Of a DNA stretch of 6,788 nt, positions 1-5,849 are shown in pieces (within the stretch, counting starts at the first letter, position 1; the number at the start of each line of letters is the position of its first letter). The notes below the pieces were generated by a model. That model did not search any database and was not told where the DNA came from. It saw nothing but the letters and a program-made list of their open reading frames with translations. The position numbers were made by a program, and so were the translations under genes. The stretch lies in NCBI GenBank assembly GCA_031286185.1, contig JAITUS010000065.1, positions 1 to 6,788 of the forward strand, in the 5' to 3' direction. Source of the DNA: Rickettsiales bacterium (GTDB lineage Bacteria > Pseudomonadota > Alphaproteobacteria > Rickettsiales > Anaplasmataceae).

Positions 1-93
1 TTGAGCGTTTTCAATCTTCAGAGCTTTATTTTCTGCTTTTAAATTTTCTATCTCTATCTTCAAATTTTTGCAGAGTTCTAAAAGATTTACCAT
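1..93 (-). CDS. Partial N-terminus of a coiled-coil protein, probably an IS66-type transposase
   Basis: Only the first 31 codons are inside the window; the gene runs off the left edge. The ATG at 93-91 is preceded by GAGG (98-101) at a 4-nt spacing, a good ribosome site, and a TATAGT -10-like hexamer lies further upstream (108-113). The peptide begins MVNLLELCKNLKIEIENLKA and continues with leucine/isoleucine spaced in heptads among Lys, Glu and Asn, so it should form a coiled coil. IS66-family transposases (TnpC) open with such a leucine-zipper-like segment, and Wolbachia IS66 copies have a similar start as I remember them. That assignment is inference from a short, low-complexity stretch. 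Any other protein with an N-terminal coiled coil remains possible. Whether the gene is intact cannot be seen. Confidence 0.5.
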   Translation of the reverse strand, partial: MVNLLELCKNLKIEIENLKAENKALKIENAQ

Positions 94-187
94 ATTACCT
101 CACTTTTACTATATGATTATCTTTTTATGGCATCTTGTCTATCTCATTTTACCATTCCGCTGAACAGATACCCAGTGTTAGCTACTC

Positions 188-257
188 GGATGACATCCTC
201 CTGGCAGGCTCGAATCACAATGTTCGTATAGTTGTGTGTCAGCTACTTACATGACAC
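188..257. repeat. Direct repeat, copy 1 (about 70 bp)
   Basis: This stretch begins GGATGACATCCTCCTGG and ends ATGACAC. It matches 471-541 with about 7 substitutions and one 1-nt indel by eye (roughly 89 percent identity). Both copies start and end with a GATGACA or ATGACAC motif, so the unit may be bounded by the same short word that forms the arms of the palindrome at 379-478. Confidence 0.8.
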
Positions 258-378
258 CGCTTTTGCTTCAATATTTACCACGCCCCTGGATGGATACGGT
301 AAATTTCTTAAATATTAAAGCAATTCATGAACGAACATTTATTTTTACAGCAAGTGGTGTCATTCCAGCACTATAGGG

Positions 379-478
379 TGTCATCCCAGTGCTTGACACT
401 GGGATCTAGAAAACTAGTGAAGACTAGATTCCAGCGTCACGCGCTGGAATGACAGGAAAAGAAGGCACTGGGATGACA
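379..478. repeat. Palindromic intergenic element with nested hairpins (Wolbachia type)
   Basis: Two perfect 9-bp hairpins with 5-nt loops stand side by side. The first is ATCCCAGTG (383-391) with CACTGGGAT (397-405). The second is ATTCCAGCG (428-436) with CGCTGGAAT (442-450). Outer arms TGTCAT (379-384) and ATGACA (449-454) can pair around both, and a perfect 14-bp inverted pair TGTCATCCCAGTGC / GCACTGGGATGACA spans 379-392 and 465-478. CTAG tetramers separate the hairpins. Sequences of this style are common in Wolbachia intergenic DNA. Function is unknown; nothing in it codes. Confidence 0.85.
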
Positions 479-541
479 TCCTCCTGGTAGGCTCAAATCA
501 CAATGTTCGTGCAGTTGTGTGTTACGCTACTTGGATGACAC
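471..541. repeat. Direct repeat, copy 2 (about 71 bp)
   Basis: This is the second copy of the unit at 188-257. It abuts and overlaps the last arm of the palindromic element (GCACTGGGATGACA, 465-478). The arrangement suggests that the 70-bp unit and the palindrome are parts of one larger mosaic repeat, and that copy 1 has lost the palindromic part. Confidence 0.8.
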
Positions 542-588
542 GAAAGGACACCGGAATGACAGAGGTTTAATATTATAAATTCTTCACA

Positions 589-1086
589 TTAGTGATACGA
601 CCTATCCTTTTTTAACCTGAGTGCAATTGCTTCTTCCCAAATTTCACCATTGCGCAATAACTTTTCTTTGTTGTACATTAGCTCCTCCCTAGTTTCTGTT
701 GCAAACTCAAAATTAGGGCCCTCGACAATTGCATCGACTGGACATGCCTCCTGGCAAAGCCCGCAATATATACACTTCGTCATGTCAATATCATAACGTG
801 TAGTGCGACGACTGCCATCTTCTCTTTCTTCTGCTTCAATAGCTATCGCTTGAGCAGGGCAGATAACTTCACATAATTTACAAGCTATGCATCGTTCTTC
901 ACCGTTTGAATATCTACGCAACGCATGCTCACCGCGAAATCTTGGACTTAGAGGTCCCTTCTCCATAGGGTACCTAAGCGTCACCTTTGGTTTAAACGCA
1001 TACCTAAGTGTAATAATAAACCCTTTAATTAATTCTATAAAGGACCAATACCGAGCTAATTTCTTGAGCATAAAGTATTTTAACAC
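589..1086 (-). CDS. nuoI: NADH-quinone oxidoreductase subunit I
   Basis: NuoI is the ferredoxin-like subunit of respiratory complex I. It carries clusters N6a and N6b, which relay electrons along the peripheral arm toward N2 and ubiquinone. Two CxxCxxCxxxCP motifs are intact: Cys66, 69, 72, 76 ([12 protein letters not shown]) and Cys105, 108, 111, 115 ([12 protein letters not shown]), enough for two [4Fe-4S] clusters. The N-terminal segment with GFIITLRY and the [19 protein letters not shown] signature before the first motif are family hallmarks. At 165 residues the length is normal for alphaproteobacteria. The start used here is a GTG with only a weak upstream SD. An in-frame stop (1107-1105) excludes a much longer form, and an ATG at 1071 giving a protein 5 residues shorter is the alternative. 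The gene follows fabI by 55 bp and is probably cotranscribed with it. No other nuo gene is adjacent, so the nuo genes are dispersed here. Confidence 0.97.
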   Translation of the reverse strand: MLKYFMLKKLARYWSFIELIKGFIITLRYAFKPKVTLRYPMEKGPLSPRFRGEHALRRYSNGEERCIACKLCEVICPAQAIAIEAEEREDGSRRTTRYDIDMTKCIYCGLCQEACPVDAIVEGPNFEFATETREELMYNKEKLLRNGEIWEEAIALRLKKDRSYH

Positions 1087-1141
1087 TGCATTACCGACTA
1101 TAAATCATATTACCAGTTTTAGAAAGGCTTTTTTCTCACAC

Positions 1142-1945
1142 TCAACTTTGAACTATATTCGGATCAATAGCTTTCATCCCTACCACGTTATACCCTGAAT
1201 CAACATGTAAAACTTCCCCAGTGGTACCGCTACTTAAGTCACTCAGCAAATACAGCGCTGCTTTTCCAACGTCTTCTATTGTAGTGTTGCGCCTTAGTGG
1301 AGAATTATTTCTGTTCCATTCTGATATGAAGTGAAAATTGCTTATTCCAGAAGACGCCAAAGTTCTAATTGGACCAGCAGAAATGGCATTCACTCTGATA
1401 TTTTGCGGTCCAAGGTCACATGCTATATATCTTACACTTGCTTCAAGTGCCGCTTTACATAGACCCATAACATTATAGTTTGGCATAACTTTTTCAGCGC
1501 CATAGTAAGATAAAGTGAGTAAACTACCACCGTTTGGCATTATCTTTTCAGCTCTTTGCGCTAGAGCAGTAAAAGAATAGCATGATATATGCATTGCGTT
1601 GAGGAAGTTGCTCAGTGACGTGTTAACATATTTACCACTGAGTTCATTCTTGTCAGAGAATGCGATTGCGTGTACCAAAAAATCAAGAGTGTCCCATTTT
1701 TTTTCTATTATCTTAAAAACCTCATCTATGGTTTCTTCATTTGCAACATCACAATTTAGTACTAATTCCACATTTAGCTCAGCTGCTATCGATGATAATC
1801 TCTCCCTTACCATTTTATTCTGGTAAGTGATTGCAAGTTTTGCCCCGTGCCCTGAGAGAGTTTTTGCTATGCCATACGCTATCGACCTCTTGTTTGTTAT
1901 TCCAGTTATTAATCCCTTTTTGCCCTGTAGTAGACTTGTTGCCAT
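1142..1945 (-). CDS. fabI: Enoyl-[acyl-carrier-protein] reductase (NADH), FabI type
   Basis: FabI reduces trans-2-enoyl-ACP to acyl-ACP, the last step of each type II fatty acid elongation cycle, in the cytosol. The 267-residue protein has the FabI-class nucleotide site GLITGITNKRSIAYGIA (11-27) instead of the classic SDR TGxxxGxG. It also has the catalytic Tyr157-x6-Lys164 pair in PNYNVMGLCK, the second conserved tyrosine Tyr147 in LSYYGAEK, and AGPIRTLASSGI (190-201) of the substrate-binding loop. The end (GEVLHVDSGYNVVGM) is typical. Ala95 in HAIAF aligns with Gly93 of E. coli FabI, a position linked there to triclosan resistance. The ATG has only a weak AGAAAG upstream. A promoter candidate lies at 1973-2001. 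nuoI follows 55 bp downstream in the same direction. The class assignment is secure. Confidence 0.97.
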   Translation of the reverse strand: MATSLLQGKKGLITGITNKRSIAYGIAKTLSGHGAKLAITYQNKMVRERLSSIAAELNVELVLNCDVANEETIDEVFKIIEKKWDTLDFLVHAIAFSDKNELSGKYVNTSLSNFLNAMHISCYSFTALAQRAEKIMPNGGSLLTLSYYGAEKVMPNYNVMGLCKAALEASVRYIACDLGPQNIRVNAISAGPIRTLASSGISNFHFISEWNRNNSPLRRNTTIEDVGKAALYLLSDLSSGTTGEVLHVDSGYNVVGMKAIDPNIVQS

Positions 1946-1972
1946 AGAACTTTCTGTTTTTTACAATTTGGG

Positions 1973-2001
1973 ATATTAACCAGATGAAGTCAAGATGTTA
2001 A
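1973..2001 (-). promoter_or_regulatory. Candidate sigma70-type promoter for fabI-nuoI
   Basis: On the minus strand TTAACA (2001-1996) and TAATAT (1978-1973) are separated by 17 bp, giving 5 of 6 and 4 of 6 matches to consensus. The -10 lies about 27 bp before the fabI ATG, a suitable distance. In AT-rich DNA such matches occur by chance, so this is a suggestion only. Confidence 0.35.
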
Positions 2002-2232
2002 CTGTGTTAAAAAATAATAGATTCCTTGCATAACCTAAACTAAGCAGAAAAAAGATAACTTATATCATGTTGGCGTTTTTTAAAGTCTTAAACGCTGCGA
2101 TTTAGCGACTTTTAAACTGCAACAGATCCTTAGCTTAAATGCTAAGAAGTTTACTAAGCAGAAAAAAGGCAAAAAACCCCGTGGTCTCACTCTCTAATCC
2201 TGCAAATAGGCGTTCTATACTGTCTAAACGAC

Positions 2233-2298
2233 TTATAAGCGCGTTTCAGCTTGTATAGGTAAAAAGCCAGAAGTTTTATAAAGACATACGGTGCACAT
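2233..2298 (-). other. Short ORF (21 codons) inside repeat copy A, probably a relic
   Basis: An ATG at 2298 opens MCTVCLYKTSGF and stops after 21 residues. It is listed because the beginning matches the longer 36-residue ORF of repeat copy C (MxTxCLYK), and because past the stop the same region encodes an RTP-containing stretch like the end of the other. I see no ribosome site. It is more likely an ORF decaying with the repeat than an expressed gene. Confidence 0.25.
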
Positions 2299-2443
2299 AG
2301 CGCAAAAAATTAAACAGTAGTACGCCAAATATAAGTTTTCTTGTCATTTTAACCTGCACAGATTGGGAAGTTAAATAAATAGCTTCAGTATCGTAATAAG
2401 GAGGCTGGCGAAGGTTGTCAAGTGGTTTTTGTATCCACTATGG

Positions 2444-3727
2444 CTACGATGTTCGCGCACAACTTCTACTGAATTGTGCTCTCTCTTCGATAACGTGGCG
2501 GAAATGCCTAATTAACCCCTGAATCGGCCAAGCTGCAGCATCACCAAGTGCACAAATCGTGTGTCCTTCTATTTGAGTTGTAAGATCAAGTAACTTATCT
2601 ATTTCACCAGGTCTAATGTTCCCTGTTACCATCCTTTTCATAATTCTCCACATCCATCCAGTACCTTCACGACATGGTGTACATTGCCCACATGATTCAT
2701 GCATATAGAAATGCGATAACCTCTCTATTGCAGCTATTATGTCAGTTGATTTATCCATCACTATGACAGCAGCAGTACCAAGACTTGATTGTACATCTAT
2801 TAGTGAATCAAAATCCATTTCAATAGTATCGCATATAGATTTCGGAATAAGTGGCACTGAAGACCCGCCAGGTATCACAGCAAGTAAATTATCCCAACCC
2901 CCCCGCACTCCACCCGCGTATTTTTCAATTAACTCACGCAGTGGAATTCCAAGCTCTTCTTCAACATTACACGGGTTGTTTACATGTCCCGAAATACAAA
3001 ATATTTTAGTACCGGTATTGTTTGGTTTGCCAAGAGACGCAAACCACTCTCCTCCACGACGCAGAATATCTGGAACCATAGCTATAGTTTCAACGTTGTT
3101 TATCGTGGTTGGACAGCCAAAAAGCCCAACACCTGCAGGGAATGGGGGCTTCATGCGAGGGAAGCCCTTTTTTCCTTCAATTGATTCAAGCTGAGCTGTT
3201 TCTTCTCCACATATGTAAGCTCCTGCCCCCCTATGTATAAATACATCGAGGTTATAGCCCGATTTACAGGCATTTTTTCCAATCAGGCCTTCCTTATAGG
3301 CTTCCTCAAGTGCTTTTTTTAGAACTAAATATTCATTATAAAACTCACCCCTGATATAAATATACGCAACTGACGCGCAGATTGCTCTTCCAGCTAGAAG
3401 AATACCTTCAAGTAGCTTGTGTGGCTCATATCGCAATATATCTCTGTCTTTGCATGTACCTGGCTCTGACTCGTCTGCGTTGACTACTAAATATGTTGGT
3501 TGTTCTTTTGAAGGATTTTGGGGTATAAAGCTCCACTTAAGGCCGGTAGAAAATCCTGCACCTCCTCGACCTCTTAAGCCAGATTTTTTTACTTCATCAA
3601 CGATTTTTTCTGACCCCAAATCCAGTAGTTCTTTTGTTTTTTGCCAACTACCGCGTTTTTTTGCATCCTTGAGTAGTGGAGTTCCTTTACCGCTCAAATT
3701 AGTGAATATTTTGTTTTGTTCTTTCAC
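2444..3727 (-). CDS. nuoF: NADH-quinone oxidoreductase subunit F (FMN/NADH-binding)
   Basis: NuoF is the entry point of complex I. It binds NADH, takes a hydride onto FMN and passes electrons to cluster N3, on the cytoplasmic side of the inner membrane. The 427-residue protein has the FMN-binding glycine loop [15 protein letters not shown] (51-65), [15 protein letters not shown] (81-95), and the NADH-site segment [12 protein letters not shown] (167-178). The N3 cluster ligands Cys346, 349, 352 ([14 protein letters not shown]) and Cys392 ([11 protein letters not shown]) are all present. Residue 179 is Gln where many NuoF have Leu (ETALLES). The start is a GTG: an in-frame TGA lies 9 nt upstream (3736-3734) and the first internal Met is residue 192. 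A 10-bp tandem duplication just upstream appears to have put the former ATG (3740) out of frame. tRNA-Lys lies 29 bp upstream and repeat copy A lies directly downstream. NuoE is not adjacent. Confidence 0.97.
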   Translation of the reverse strand: MKEQNKIFTNLSGKGTPLLKDAKKRGSWQKTKELLDLGSEKIVDEVKKSGLRGRGGAGFSTGLKWSFIPQNPSKEQPTYLVVNADESEPGTCKDRDILRYEPHKLLEGILLAGRAICASVAYIYIRGEFYNEYLVLKKALEEAYKEGLIGKNACKSGYNLDVFIHRGAGAYICGEETAQLESIEGKKGFPRMKPPFPAGVGLFGCPTTINNVETIAMVPDILRRGGEWFASLGKPNNTGTKIFCISGHVNNPCNVEEELGIPLRELIEKYAGGVRGGWDNLLAVIPGGSSVPLIPKSICDTIEMDFDSLIDVQSSLGTAAVIVMDKSTDIIAAIERLSHFYMHESCGQCTPCREGTGWMWRIMKRMVTGNIRPGEIDKLLDLTTQIEGHTICALGDAAAWPIQGLIRHFRHVIEERAQFSRSCARTS

Positions 3728-3740
3728 CTTCTTTCACCAT
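3718..3740 (-). repeat. 10-bp tandem duplication at the nuoF start
   Basis: Reading the minus strand from the ATG at 3740, GTGAAAGAAG (3737-3728) is followed at once by GTGAAAGAAC (3727-3718), identical except for the last base. Removing one unit gives ATG-GTG-AAA-GAA-CAA-AAC, that is M-V-K-E-Q-N, in frame with NuoF. With both units the ATG frame closes after 12 codons. Initiation therefore has to use the second GTG. The only good SD-like word, AAAGG (3747-3743), is about 15 nt from that GTG. Confidence 0.75.
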
Positions 3741-3756
3741 GGCCTTTGAAACTTAG

Positions 3757-3829
3757 TGATCCCGGCGCGAATCGAACGCGCGACCCACTGATTAAAAGTC
3801 AGTTGCTCTACCGGCTGAGCTACGGGATC
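3757..3829 (-). tRNA. tRNA-Lys (anticodon TTT)
   Basis: The 73-nt minus-strand sequence folds as a standard cloverleaf. The acceptor GATCCCG (3829-3823) pairs with CGGGATC (3764-3758), followed by discriminator A (3757). After T8-A9, the D arm begins GCTCAGCCGGTAGAGC. The anticodon stem ACTGA/TCAGT encloses loop CTTTTAA with anticodon TTT (3796-3794). The T arm is GCGCG-TTCGATT-CGCGC. All stems pair perfectly. The 3' CCA is not encoded and must be added after transcription. The gene sits 29 bp upstream of the nuoF start in the same direction without a terminator between them, so readthrough into nuoF is likely. Confidence 0.98.
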
Positions 3830-3855
3830 ATTTCATTTCTCAGCTATATTAAATA

Positions 3856-3884
3856 GTGATACAGCTTTTATCCGTTTTAATCAA
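3856..3884 (-). promoter_or_regulatory. Candidate promoter for tRNA-Lys and nuoF
   Basis: TTGATT (3884-3879) and TATCAC (3861-3856) are separated by 17 bp, 4 of 6 matches in each hexamer. This would start transcription about 20 nt before the tRNA. Several other AT-rich words nearby (TAATAT, TATTTA) could serve as the -10 instead, so confidence is low. Confidence 0.3.
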
Positions 3885-3919
3885 ACTAAAATTTTCATAT
3901 GTAGTTAAATAAATTATAT

Positions 3920-4179
3920 AATAGACTTGTTGCATAACCTAAACTAAGCAAAAAAAGGCAATTTATTGGCGTTTCTTGTAGCGCTGCGACTTAGCTGCTT
4001 TTTAATGCAACTAACCTAACGTTAAGAATTTTACTGAGAAAAAAAGAAGCCCCGGTCAATATCTATCTTAAGAACTTGGCGTTAATGTCCTATACGCTTG
4101 ACAAGTAGCTGACCCTGGGGTTGTAAACACCCATAATTTATGGTAAGGGAAATGTCAAAACTTGTCAAGCAATTTTTTT
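3920..4179. repeat. Intergenic mosaic repeat, copy B (internally shortened)
   Basis: Module 1 (3920-4011) begins AATAGACTTGTTGCATAACC and matches copy A at 2016-2123. The middle module is reduced to a short piece with AACTTGGCGTTAATG (4073-4087). Module 3 holds a perfect 10-bp inverted pair, GCTTGACAAG (4096-4105) and CTTGTCAAGC (4161-4170). Between these arms lies the small palindrome CCATAATTTATGG (4131-4143). The second arm is followed by seven T (4173-4179), so on the plus strand this resembles a terminator, but no plus-strand gene precedes it. Confidence 0.75.
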
Positions 4180-4189
4180 GTGAAAAAAA

Positions 4190-4497
4190 TGAGATTGGTT
4201 AAATTTTTAACTAATTAAAAAAAAGACAAAAGAAACCCCGCAACGTGAGTTGTTTACTGTTCTCTCAAAAACTTGGCGTCCGGTTCTCTCTTACACCGCT
4301 TAATAAGCGAGGTCCAGCTAATGTAGACAAAAATTTATAAAGACATGCAGTGTCCATGCTGCAAAAGTAAAACATAACACGCTTTGTTTTATACTGTGCT
4401 TTTGTCACTTAATATAAAAATTAAAGATAAATTTTAGGCTTAAAACACCCATAGCACTATGGTAAGGGGGCTGGTGAGATTTGTCAAGTAGTTTTTT
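4190..4497. repeat. Intergenic mosaic repeat, copy C
   Basis: This copy lacks module 1 but has a full module 2 (about 4212-4400). It shares AACTTGGCGT with copy B and TATAAAGACAT with copy A. Module 3 (4445-4497) carries AACACCCATAGCACTATGGTAAGGGGG, shown here only to locate the palindrome CCATAGCACTATGG (4449-4462), then TTGTCAAGTAGTTTTTT. The equivalent palindrome in copy B has a different stem sequence that still pairs, which hints at a conserved structure. Confidence 0.75.
4265..4375 (-). other. Short ORF (36 codons) inside repeat copy C
   Basis: An ATG at 4375 opens a 36-residue reading frame beginning MFYFCSMDTACLYKFL and ending ENRTPSF, with stop TGA at 4267-4265. The inner MDTACLYK matches MCTVCLYK in copy A, so either a short peptide or simply the repeat DNA is conserved. 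There is no convincing ribosome site and no recognisable domain. Such repeat-borne ORFs are often predicted as hypothetical proteins; I consider expression unproven. Confidence 0.25.
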
Positions 4498-4576
4498 AGT
4501 TCTGTTTCTATGAATGGCGTGTTATATGCCCAGCACGCTGCCAAAGGCTGGCTAGTTATGCGAGAAGCCCATTGCT

Positions 4577-5848
4577 CTAAGCCCTAAACATAGAAACCAC
4601 TTCATCGTAGCTTGGCAACGATTTTATTTCTCCAATTGCAGCTAAAGTGGTTTTTTCATGCTGAGATAACAGCTCCTCTGCCGCTTCTTTTACGCCAGCA
4701 GTGGTAACTGCGCTAGTTTTTTCTATCAATTCATTTTTACTGATATACCTATCATAGTTGCCATAGTAGTGCCCCAATGCTTCAGCACGGGAACTGACGC
4801 TTTCACGTGACATTAAAATTTGGGATTTTATTCGTTCTTTTACCCTGTTTACCTCTTCTTCCTTAAGATCATCCGTTGATAATTTCTTCAACTCCGTCGT
4901 TATAGATTTTAAAAGCTTATCTAAGTTGCTACTATCTATGCCAGCGAAAATAGAGAGCATTCCTGTATCGGTGTAGCTAGAATTAAATGAATAAACAGAG
5001 TAAACCAGCCCCTGCTTTTCTCTTACTTCCTGGAATAAGCGTGATGACATTCCGCTTCCCAGTATAGAATCAAGCACCTGAAATGTGTGATATTTATCGT
5101 CATGGCGAGAAACACTAGGTAACCCAATTAGCAAGTGTACCTGGTCTAGTTTACGGTGTTCCAAATACTCACCACCAGTATAATTCGCATTTTGCTTTTT
5201 CTCCAGCTCTTTTGCATGAATTTTTGAGAGAAAATCTTTGGTTAACTGAACAACTTCTCCATGCTCAACGTTCCCTGCAACAGAAAATATCGTATTCTCG
5301 CCAAAGTAATGCTCATTTATATAGTTATTTAGATCTTCTCGAGTAAATGATTTTACAGTATCTTGTGTGCCTAAAATCGACCTACCAAACGGTTGATCTT
5401 TATAAGCTGCTTCAAAATATTTATCGAAAATGATGTCACTCGGCGAATCGTTAGTTTGAAAAATCTCTTGTGTTACAACACCTTTTTCGCGCTCCAATTC
5501 ATCTTCTGGAAATGTCGAATTCATCAATATATCTATTAATATATCAATGCCAGTTTTTATGTCTTTTTTGAGGACTTTTGCGTAGTAACTTGTGCTTTCT
5601 CTACCGGTGCTAGCGCTGAATACTCCACCTATGTCATCAAAAGCTTTTGCAATTTCAAATGCAGTTCTTGTTTTTGTTCCCTTAAAAGCCATGTGCTCTA
5701 GAAAATGGGATATTCCATTTTGATTTGCACTTTCAGCTCTACTGCCAACACCAACTCGTATACTTAAAGCTACAGAGTCAACATCACGTACCTGCTCGGT
5801 TATTATGCGCAGGCCATTATCTAATTTTGTTACCTTCGGTACATCCAT
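4577..5848 (-). CDS. M16 family zinc peptidase (mitochondrial processing peptidase beta-like)
   Basis: This is an inverzincin-type metallopeptidase of subfamily M16B, the group including mitochondrial processing peptidase and bacterial clamshell peptidases that cut short unfolded peptides. The zinc motif HxxEH is intact as His48-Phe-Leu-Glu51-His52 (SHFLEHMAFKGT), with Glu51 as the base and Glu128 in EKGVVTQEIF as the third zinc ligand, 76 residues after His52. The second domain has LGSGMSSRLFQEVREKQGLVYSVYS (split around residues 263-287), holding the Arg276/Tyr283 pair typical of the C-terminal half. At 423 residues it is the usual one-half clamshell length, so it should work as a dimer. 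I see no signal peptide, which suggests a cytoplasmic location. The start ATG lies 1 nt after the sodB stop (TAA-G-ATG), indicating translational coupling. Which substrate it cuts cannot be told from sequence. Confidence 0.93.
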   Translation of the reverse strand: MDVPKVTKLDNGLRIITEQVRDVDSVALSIRVGVGSRAESANQNGISHFLEHMAFKGTKTRTAFEIAKAFDDIGGVFSASTGRESTSYYAKVLKKDIKTGIDILIDILMNSTFPEDELEREKGVVTQEIFQTNDSPSDIIFDKYFEAAYKDQPFGRSILGTQDTVKSFTREDLNNYINEHYFGENTIFSVAGNVEHGEVVQLTKDFLSKIHAKELEKKQNANYTGGEYLEHRKLDQVHLLIGLPSVSRHDDKYHTFQVLDSILGSGMSSRLFQEVREKQGLVYSVYSFNSSYTDTGMLSIFAGIDSSNLDKLLKSITTELKKLSTDDLKEEEVNRVKERIKSQILMSRESVSSRAEALGHYYGNYDRYISKNELIEKTSAVTTAGVKEAAEELLSQHEKTTLAAIGEIKSLPSYDEVVSMFRA

Positions 5849-5849
5849 C

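Larger units (their letters stand above)
94..588. other. Non-coding, repeat-rich intergenic region between the left partial gene and nuoI
   Basis: I find no convincing coding sequence on either strand. The stretch holds two copies of a 70-bp direct repeat (188-257 and 471-541), a palindromic element (379-478), and a 7-bp inverted repeat ATTTACC/GGTAAAT (273-279 and 298-304). There is also a 9-bp inverted pair AATGTTCGT/ACGAACATT (219-227 and 331-339). TGACA/TGTCA motifs recur throughout, as is usual in Wolbachia intergenic repeats. Both flanking genes read leftward, so this is downstream of nuoI and upstream of the left partial gene. I see no stem followed by a U-run that would be a clear terminator for nuoI. 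Confidence 0.7.
1946..2443. repeat. Intergenic mosaic repeat, copy A
   Basis: The stretch between fabI and nuoF holds no convincing gene and is largely repeat. Module 1 (2016-2123) shares TTGCATAACCTAAACTAAGC and a following GGCGTTT...CGCTGCGA.TTAGC...TTTAA.TGCAAC block with 3920-4011. Then comes a 6-bp hairpin CTTAGC/GCTAAG (2129-2134, 2141-2146). The word ACTAAGCAGAAAAAAG occurs twice exactly (2039-2054 and 2153-2168). Module 2 (about 2170-2330) includes TATAAAGACAT, also found at 4336-4346, and module 3 (2393-2430) has GGAGGCTGG...TTGTCAAGTGGTTTTT, matching 4465-4497. Module 3 ends about a dozen bases from the nuoF stop codon, so the repeat may reach or cover the 3' border of nuoF. Confidence 0.75.
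3830..4576. other. Long non-coding gap between tRNA-Lys and the M16 peptidase gene
   Basis: About 750 bp contain no recognisable gene. The part next to the tRNA (3830-3919) is plain AT-rich DNA that should hold the tRNA promoter. Repeat copies B (3920-4179) and C (about 4190-4497) follow. The last 80 bp up to the stop codon of the peptidase gene contain GC-rich short inverted words, such as CCAGC/GCTGG at 4529-4533 and 4551-4555, and are the likely transcript end of the sodB-peptidase operon. No U-run makes a textbook terminator. Confidence 0.7.

Noticed and set aside
188..541. Possible CRISPR array from the repeated TGACA-bordered units
   Set aside because: Only two long, diverged copies with unequal spacing, no regular short repeats or spacers, and no cas gene nearby.
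887..1198. Plus-strand open frame of 103 codons
   Set aside because: It lies antisense to nuoI and the 3' end of fabI, has no ribosome site and no recognisable domain, and the minus strand shows clear family motifs.
1599..1826. Plus-strand open frame of 75 codons
   Set aside because: Antisense to the core of fabI; no supporting signals.
1929..1943. TAGACTTGTTGC at the fabI start resembles the left border of repeat copy B (TAGACTTGTTGCAT)
   Set aside because: In fabI it encodes the conserved N-terminus MATSLL, so the likeness is most simply coincidence. Copy A, which lies nearby, has a different word at this place.
2421..2439. AGTGG/CCACT hairpin just downstream of nuoF as its terminator
   Set aside because: The stem is only 5 bp with a 9-nt loop and no U-run follows on the minus strand.
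2739..3194. Plus-strand open frame of 151 codons, plus smaller ones at 2984-3184 and 3417-3749
   Set aside because: All are antisense to nuoF, whose cofactor and cluster motifs are intact. Their composition is Ser/Pro-rich as expected of reverse-strand shadows.
4161..4179. Stem plus T-run as a rho-independent terminator on the plus strand
   Set aside because: No plus-strand gene lies upstream to be terminated. The structure is better treated as part of the repeat.
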